Of a stretch of 64,000 bases of DNA, positions 58,908-64,000 are shown one piece after another. The translations under genes were made by a program, and so were the position numbers. The stretch's first letter is position 1. Every line of letters begins with the position of its first letter. Origin of the DNA: an uncultured Acetatifactor sp. (lineage in GTDB: Bacteria; Bacillota; Clostridia; Lachnospirales; Lachnospiraceae); the NCBI GenBank assembly GCA_949840885.1, contig CATKYJ010000006.1:1-64000 (forward strand), read 5' to 3'. The notes beneath the pieces are model-generated. The model did not search any database. It saw only the letters and a program-made list of their open reading frames with translations, and was not told the origin of the DNA.

Positions 58908-59693
58908 ATGAAACATTTTATGGAGAAACTGAGGAAGATACTGGGATGCAGAGGGTTGTGGTCAGCGCTGGGAATTGCCTGGGTTCTGTACTTGGGTCTG
59001 GGGATATATGGAGGACCCCGCAGAGTGTGGGAAATTATCCGCTATTGTGACATATGGGTTCCTATGCTCCAGCTTTGTATCATTGTACTGATTCTGTATC
59101 AGGCCGGAATGGAAAAGGATTTCTTACGGGGATTAGCCAGAGCCTTTGCCAGGAAAGGGAAAGGATGCTCCAGAATGGAGTTGAAAAGGTCTGTGGGGGC
59201 GGTTCAGTGTGTGGAGAGGGCGGCTGTGGTAGCCTGTATCATCACATTCCTGATGAATATTATGGATATGCTTGCCGGTGGGTTTTCCGCAACCACGCTG
59301 GAAAATGCGGAGATATTTGCCACTGTAGTCTCTCTCCTTACAGTAATGATGAGCGGCGACATCCTGATTACGGCGGTTCTCATTCTCCTGCTCATGCCCG
59401 TGAAGTACAGACTGGAGCGGATGCTGATCTCCTACATGGAGGAGCCCCAGGACAGCGAGGCAGAAAAGTCGGAGGCGGACGGCCAGAGAGTGTACTTTGG
59501 GCTCAGGGCCATGGGGCTTACGGACAGGGAGTCCGAAGTGGCCAGGCTGGCAGGAAGCGGCATGAGCAACCGGGAGATCGGAAAGGAGCTGTACATCGCG
59601 GAGGGGACTGTGAAGAAGCATATGACCCATATCCTGGAGAAGATGCAGTGCGCGGACAGAGAGGTCCTGGCTGAGCGAATCGGGAAGATGTAG
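58908..59693 (+). CDS. Membrane-bound LuxR-family regulator
   Basis: A 261-residue protein with four membrane segments (about residues 15-35, 45-65, 95-120 and 135-155) and a C-terminal LuxR helix-turn-helix (MGLTDRESEVARLAGSGMSNREIGKELYIAEGTVKKHMTHILEKM). No receiver or kinase domain is present, so the membrane part is probably the sensor. The target is unknown; the divergent-facing ABC exporter genes on the reverse strand are one candidate. ATG 58908 follows AGGTGGGAG. A terminator follows. Confidence 0.85.
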   Translation: MKHFMEKLRKILGCRGLWSALGIAWVLYLGLGIYGGPRRVWEIIRYCDIWVPMLQLCIIVLILYQAGMEKDFLRGLARAFARKGKGCSRMELKRSVGAVQCVERAAVVACIITFLMNIMDMLAGGFSATTLENAEIFATVVSLLTVMMSGDILITAVLILLLMPVKYRLERMLISYMEEPQDSEAEKSEADGQRVYFGLRAMGLTDRESEVARLAGSGMSNREIGKELYIAEGTVKKHMTHILEKMQCADREVLAERIGKM

Positions 59694-59750
59694 GTTTTTT
59701 TGGATAGGACTGACAGGCATGGCGGCGCCGGGGACATAAGCGCAGAAAGA

Positions 59751-59795
59751 CAGCCGGAACAGGGACAAATTCCAGGTTCCGGCTGTGTTTTTTTC
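59751..59795 (+). terminator. Terminator of the LuxR-type gene
   Basis: Eleven-bp stem ACAGCCGGAAC/GTTCCGGCTGT with a 15-base loop, then G and seven Ts. Confidence 0.85.
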
Positions 59796-59863
59796 GTCTT
59801 GCTCTCAAGTTTCAGAGGAATGCTGCCTGCAGCGTCTGATTTCCGGCCAGCGCTTCCTTGCCT

Positions 59864-61720
59864 TTACGCGGTCTCGAATCTCAGAGGAACGCTACCTGCA
59901 GCGCCGTCCCCGGCAGCAGTATCCTCAGCGCCGTCTTTCGTCAGGAAATCGTACTGTGACATGTACAGTTCATAGTAAGCGCCTTTCCCTGCCAGCAGCT
60001 CCTCATGGGTGCCCCGCTCCAGGATACCGCCCTTGTCGATGTACATAATGCAGTCCGCATTCTTAATAGTAGAAAGTCTGTGTGCGATGATAAAGGAGGT
60101 GCGCCCCTTTAACAGCTCGTTTAGGCCTTTCTGCAGCAAAATCTCCGTCTCCGTGTCGATGCTGGAGGTGGCCTCGTCCAGGATCAGGATCTTGGGATCA
60201 GCCAGCAGCGCCCTGGCAAAGGAGATCAGCTGACGCTGGCCTGCGGAGAGTCTGCTGCCCCGCTCGTTTACCTCCGTGTAGTAGCCGTGCTCCATCTGGG
60301 AGATGAAGTCGTGGGCGCATACGGTCCTGGCGGCCTGGATGACCTGCTCGTCGGTGGCGTCCAGATTGCCGTAGCGGATGTTGTCCATGATGGTGCCGGA
60401 GAAGATGAAGCTGTCCTGCATCATCACGCCCATCTGGGACCGCAGGGAGCGGATGGTTACGGCCGAAATGTCCGTGCCGTCTATGAGCACCTGCCCGGAA
60501 TCCACGTTGTAGAACCGGGAGATCAGGTTTACGATGGTGGACTTGCCGGCGCCGGTGGGGCCTACGAAAGCGTAGGTCTGTCCCTGCTTTGCGGTAAAGC
60601 TGATATTGTCCAGGATCCGGTGTCCCGCCTCATAGCTGAAGCACACATCCCTGAATTCCACCTCGCCCCTGATAGGCGGCATTTCCACGGCGTCCTCCGC
60701 GTCCTTTACCAGGACGGGCTCATCGATGGTCTCGAAGATGCGCTCCAGGTAGGAGATGGCGGTGAGCAGCGAGTTGTAGAAATTGGCCAGCGTATTGATG
60801 GGGGCCCAGAAGCGTCCGATGTAGGAAGTGAAAGCAATCAGCACACCTACCGTCAGCGTGGCGTCCGGAGCCAACATCCAGCGGATGCCCAGCACGTAGA
60901 CGAAAGAGGTGGTGATGACGGAAATCATGTCCACGCTGGGTCCCAAGGTAAAGTTGAACTTCACCGCACGCATCCAGGCCTTTTTGTAATTGCCGCTTAA
61001 ATTATTGAAGATCTGATTGTTCTCATTTTCCCGGACAAAGGACTGGGTGACCCGGATACCGTTGATGCTCTCAGCGATATAAGCGGTCAGGTTGCTCTGC
61101 TTGTTGGACTGGATCTGCCAGGCCTTTCTCTGCTTCTTCTTGATGAAGACAATCACCAGCGCCAACAGCGGCAGGCCGCAGAGGCAGACAAGGGTCAGTT
61201 TTGCATCACAGAAGAGCATGAAGAAAATGATGAAGAACAGGTTGCAAAGATCCGTGATGGTATTCACGATACCGTTGCTTAAAAGGTCGCTTAAACTGTT
61301 TACGTAATTGACCACCCGCACCTGTATCTTGCCATGGGGCCTGTCGTCATAGTAGGAGAATGGCAGCTCCTGTAAGTGGTTGAAGATATCCGTGCGGAGG
61401 GCGTGTATGATGTTCTGGCCCACCGTACTCATGATCTTGATCTTAAAGCGCATGGCGATGCCGGAATAGGCGGCTACCGCCAGGGTCAGCAGGCTGACCG
61501 TGAGGATCCCTCTCATATCCTTTTCGGGGATATAGATATCCATGATCCTCTGAAAGAAAATGGGCACCAGCATAGTGGCTGCGGAGGCGCTCAGCATCAG
61601 GACGATGACGGTTGCCATTTTTGTTTTGTAAGGGGAGACATAGGCTCCCAGACGCTTTAGCTGACTGATGTCAAAACTGTCTTCCAACACCTCGTCCATA
61701 TCATATCGATTTCGTGCCAT
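59864..61720 (-). CDS. ABC exporter half-transporter (second of a heterodimer)
   Basis: A 618-residue TM-ATPase protein. Six membrane segments lie in residues about 25-310; ATPase motifs are Walker A (GPTGAGKSTIVNLI), signature LSAGQRQLISFARALL (a variant of LSGGQ), Walker B ILILDEATSSID with the catalytic Glu intact, and IAHRLSTI. Together with the next upstream gene it should form a heterodimeric exporter with one consensus and one degenerate ATP site. AGGGAGTG precedes the ATG. The 81-base gap suggests one operon. Substrate unknown, probably a drug or lipid. Confidence 0.92.
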   Translation of the reverse strand: MARNRYDMDEVLEDSFDISQLKRLGAYVSPYKTKMATVIVLMLSASAATMLVPIFFQRIMDIYIPEKDMRGILTVSLLTLAVAAYSGIAMRFKIKIMSTVGQNIIHALRTDIFNHLQELPFSYYDDRPHGKIQVRVVNYVNSLSDLLSNGIVNTITDLCNLFFIIFFMLFCDAKLTLVCLCGLPLLALVIVFIKKKQRKAWQIQSNKQSNLTAYIAESINGIRVTQSFVRENENNQIFNNLSGNYKKAWMRAVKFNFTLGPSVDMISVITTSFVYVLGIRWMLAPDATLTVGVLIAFTSYIGRFWAPINTLANFYNSLLTAISYLERIFETIDEPVLVKDAEDAVEMPPIRGEVEFRDVCFSYEAGHRILDNISFTAKQGQTYAFVGPTGAGKSTIVNLISRFYNVDSGQVLIDGTDISAVTIRSLRSQMGVMMQDSFIFSGTIMDNIRYGNLDATDEQVIQAARTVCAHDFISQMEHGYYTEVNERGSRLSAGQRQLISFARALLADPKILILDEATSSIDTETEILLQKGLNELLKGRTSFIIAHRLSTIKNADCIMYIDKGGILERGTHEELLAGKGAYYELYMSQYDFLTKDGAEDTAAGDGAAGSVPLRFETA

Positions 61721-61801
61721 AATATTTTCACTCCCTTATTGATACTACGCATCCGCCCGTCCGGGCGGATGCTGATTGTTCCGCATATTTCCCGGCCGGA
61801 C

Positions 61802-63577
61802 TTATGCGATTTGCTTTTCCAACAGCTCCCGGGGAATCTCACCGTACTGGTTGCGGAAAGCCTTGGCATAGTAGCCGTCCTTTGCCAGTAGCTCGCTGTG
61901 GGTGCCCCGCTCGATGATGCGTCCGCCATCCATGACCAGTATCAGGTCGGCATCTTTAATGGAAGAGATGCGGTAGGCGATGATGAATACCGTACAGCCC
62001 TCCTTGATGCTCTTCAACTGATTTTGGATATAACTCTCGGTCTCCATGTCCACGGCGGAGGTGGTATCGTCCAGGATCAGGATGGACGGATCTTTCAAAA
62101 GGGCCCTGGCCAGGGAAATCCTCTGTTTCTGGCCGCCGGAGAGCCCCATGCCCCGCTCGCCCACGATGGTGTCATAGCCATCGGGCATGGCGTTGATGAA
62201 GTGGTTGGCATCCGCCATGATAGCGGCTTTCTTCACCTCATCAAAGCTGCAGTCGGGCCTGCCGTAGGCAATGTTGCCCTCCACAGTGTCGGAGAAGAGG
62301 AACACGTCCTGCATGGCCATGCCGATATTGTCCCGCAGATTGTACAGGTCCATGTCCCGGACATCTGTTCCGTTTACCAGCACCTGGCCGGTGGTGGCAT
62401 CGTAAAAGCGGCACAGCAGGTTCATCAGCGTGGATTTTCCGGAGCCGGTGGAGCCGATGATGCCGACGGTCTGTCCGGCCGCTACCTTAAAGCTGATATC
62501 CTTTACGATATCCTCGTCGTCAGCCCTGTAGGACACGTCCTTAAACTCCACTTCCCCGCGCAGCTTTTCCCGGGAATAATCGAACTCTTCCTCCGGCTTC
62601 GGGGCGAAGCGGGGGGTGCGCACCTTGGGCTCCTCGCTGTAGGTAGCGTATATTTTCTCTACGGATGTAATGAAATTCTGAATATCATTTACCCACCAGC
62701 CGGCCATGCGCAGAGGCGAGTTCAGCATCCACAGGTATCCGTTGACCTTGACCAGATCGCCCAGGGTGACCTCCCCCTGGATGACCATGTATCCGCCGTA
62801 GAGCATCAGCACAACGGTGAGGGCGTAGGCCAGGATTTCAAAGACGGGCACATATTTCATCCAAACCCTGGAACCTTTTATCTGGGCGTCCCGGAACCGG
62901 TCGTTCTCAACCTGGAATTTCCCTTTTTCAAACTCTTCCTTGGCGAATGCCTTTACCACCCGGTTGCCGCTGATGTTCTCCTGGACGAAAGCGTTTAGGG
63001 AGGAAAAGCAGTTGCGGTTGCGCTGGAAAGCGGGCTTTACCTCTTTGGACTGCTTAAAGGTGGAGATGGCCGTGAAAGGCAGCACCACCAGCATGCACAG
63101 GGCCAGCTTCGGGCTCACTGTGAAGATCATCACCAGAGCGAAAGCGAACAGCAGTACGTTCTGGTAGACGGAATAGATGATACCTGCCACAAAATGCCGG
63201 ATGGCGTCCATATCTCCCGTCTGGCGGCTCATCAGGTCGCCCGTGCGCTTCTTGCTGTAGAAATTGAAGTCCTCCTCCAGCAGCTTTTTGTACACGGTGC
63301 TGCGCATGTCGTAGAGGACACCCTGGGAGGCTGTCTCGAACATGAGCAGATACAGAAAACGCAGCACGCAGGTCAGCAGCGTGATTGCCACCAGACATGC
63401 GATCAGCTTAGGCAGCAGGTCATAATTGCCTGCCACGATAACGTCGTCCACCATGATACCCGATATGTAGGGGTTGACGATGGACAAGGCCGCGATGATC
63501 GTGGTCAGGAACAGACCGCAGATCATCAGTTTCCGGTACTTCTTCAAGAAGCCGTAGAACCATTTCATAGGTGTCAT
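61802..63577 (-). CDS. ABC exporter half-transporter (first of a heterodimer)
   Basis: A 591-residue TM-ATPase protein: Walker A GSTGSGKSTLMNLL, signature LSGGQKQRISLARAL, Walker B ILILDDTTSAVD in which Asp replaces the catalytic Glu, and IAYRISSI with Tyr in place of the switch His. These changes mark the degenerate nucleotide site of heterodimeric exporters such as BmrCD. ATG 63577 is eight bases after GGGAGG; starts at 63583 and 63700 are in frame but have poorer spacing or no site. An AraC-type regulator is divergently encoded upstream and may control it. Confidence 0.92.
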   Translation of the reverse strand: MTPMKWFYGFLKKYRKLMICGLFLTTIIAALSIVNPYISGIMVDDVIVAGNYDLLPKLIACLVAITLLTCVLRFLYLLMFETASQGVLYDMRSTVYKKLLEEDFNFYSKKRTGDLMSRQTGDMDAIRHFVAGIIYSVYQNVLLFAFALVMIFTVSPKLALCMLVVLPFTAISTFKQSKEVKPAFQRNRNCFSSLNAFVQENISGNRVVKAFAKEEFEKGKFQVENDRFRDAQIKGSRVWMKYVPVFEILAYALTVVLMLYGGYMVIQGEVTLGDLVKVNGYLWMLNSPLRMAGWWVNDIQNFITSVEKIYATYSEEPKVRTPRFAPKPEEEFDYSREKLRGEVEFKDVSYRADDEDIVKDISFKVAAGQTVGIIGSTGSGKSTLMNLLCRFYDATTGQVLVNGTDVRDMDLYNLRDNIGMAMQDVFLFSDTVEGNIAYGRPDCSFDEVKKAAIMADANHFINAMPDGYDTIVGERGMGLSGGQKQRISLARALLKDPSILILDDTTSAVDMETESYIQNQLKSIKEGCTVFIIAYRISSIKDADLILVMDGGRIIERGTHSELLAKDGYYAKAFRNQYGEIPRELLEKQIA

Positions 63578-63727
63578 AAGCATAACCTCCCTGGAATGCC
63601 TGTATTGTTTTTGCTGCATTCCATCTGCCCTTATTCCTGTTTGCGGGCTTATGGTACATTCTACTTTCTCGGATGCAAAATGAAATGGAGTATCTTGCAC
63701 CCTTGATGTAAAAAATTGAAAAACTGT

Positions 63728-63756
63728 TTTACTTTTCCGGCCAAAGAGGGTACAAT
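63728..63756 (+). promoter_or_regulatory. Promoter of the AraC-type gene
   Basis: TTTACT (63728-63733), 17 bases, TACAAT (63751-63756), 86 bases before the start. Confidence 0.55.
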
Positions 63757-63841
63757 AATGAGACAGGCAGCAAAAGTGGCTTAAGGGGCCTGCGGGAGAA
63801 GCTTCGCAGCGGGAATAAAGAATAGGGAGATAGGTGTGGGC

Positions 63842-64000
63842 ATGGAAAAGCAGCAGATGGGACAGATATCCATTGACGAAATGGACCCTACTTTCCTATT
63901 TATATGGAAAGGGACCAGACAGAAGAACATGGATGCCGGAGAATATCGAAGCCATGACTATCTGGAGGTGGCGTATATCTTTTCCGGAGAGGGGAAATAC
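63842..64000 (+). CDS. AraC-family regulator, N-terminal part
   Basis: The first 53 residues of a gene cut by the window end. The sequence MDPTFLFIWKGTRQKNMDAGEYRSHDYLEVAYIFSGEGKY matches the N-terminal cupin of AraC-type regulators (the HDYLEVAYIFSGEG turn). AGGGAGAT lies upstream. It is divergent from the ABC exporter operon, a common arrangement for a regulator and its target. The DNA-binding half lies outside the window. Confidence 0.7.
   Translation, partial: MEKQQMGQISIDEMDPTFLFIWKGTRQKNMDAGEYRSHDYLEVAYIFSGEGKY

Overview
The window looks like chromosome of a Gram-positive anaerobe of the class Clostridia, most likely a Lachnospiraceae member. The reasons are strong AGGAGG-type ribosome binding sites on nearly every gene, a leucyl-tRNA synthetase gene behind a T-box leader, a class B sortase, a small Cys/Gly-rich protein of the kind common in that family, and a Pel-type polysaccharide cluster in the Gram-positive gene order. 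No rRNA, CRISPR array or intact insertion sequence was seen. The family assignment is inference from gene content; no marker gene fixes the species.

Region 1 (1-9150) is the end of a mobile element (prophage or integrative element): a tightly packed one-strand operon with many ATGA stop/start overlaps. It encodes a single-strand binding protein, a ParB-like protein, an adenine methylase with an apparent internal deletion, an ASCH-domain protein, a PAPS-reductase-like protein and many small cysteine-containing proteins of unknown function. It stops at a rho-independent terminator at 9121-9151. No integrase or attachment site was found.

Region 2 (9327-34887) is a surface/biofilm polysaccharide locus of about 25 kb. 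A consensus promoter drives a Gram-positive pel cluster: pelD (c-di-GMP receptor with an intact I-site, fused to a degenerate epimerase domain), pelE, a large GT-C-like membrane protein, a DUF2194 protein, pelF and pelG. It continues with a DUF2304 protein, a GT4 and a GT2, then two DUF4874/DUF4832 paralogues placed tail to tail. A decoration module follows (GT2, polysaccharide pyruvyl transferase, F420-hydrogenase-beta-like Fe-S protein, ABC exporter, three more GT2 genes), then a PilZ protein (second c-di-GMP receptor) and a VanZ-like protein. Together this suggests a c-di-GMP-gated exopolysaccharide whose pyruvylation and trimming are encoded nearby.

Region 3 (34908-64000) is mostly housekeeping and accessory genes: prephenate dehydrogenase (tyrA, reverse) with a perfect 24-bp palindrome in its 5' region, an EF-G paralogue, T-box-leuS, two small paired unknown genes, the Cys/Gly-rich protein, sortase B, an EamA permease, a nitroreductase, a HIT protein, a gene split over two frames, adenosine deaminase, a GNAT, a TIM-barrel isomerase with a Gfo/Idh dehydrogenase, a MATE exporter, tRNA-Thr(GGT), a class A PBP, a YigZ-like protein, mgtE behind a structured leader with an upstream ORF, a membrane-bound LuxR regulator, a heterodimeric ABC exporter pair and the start of an AraC-type regulator.

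The most notable points are the pseudo-epimerase-PelD fusion with a preserved I-site, the lack of a canonical PelA, the same inverted repeat (ATAGGAAGC-N7-GCTTCCTAT) just downstream of predicted promoters at 32.7 kb and 42.9 kb, and the leader of mgtE.
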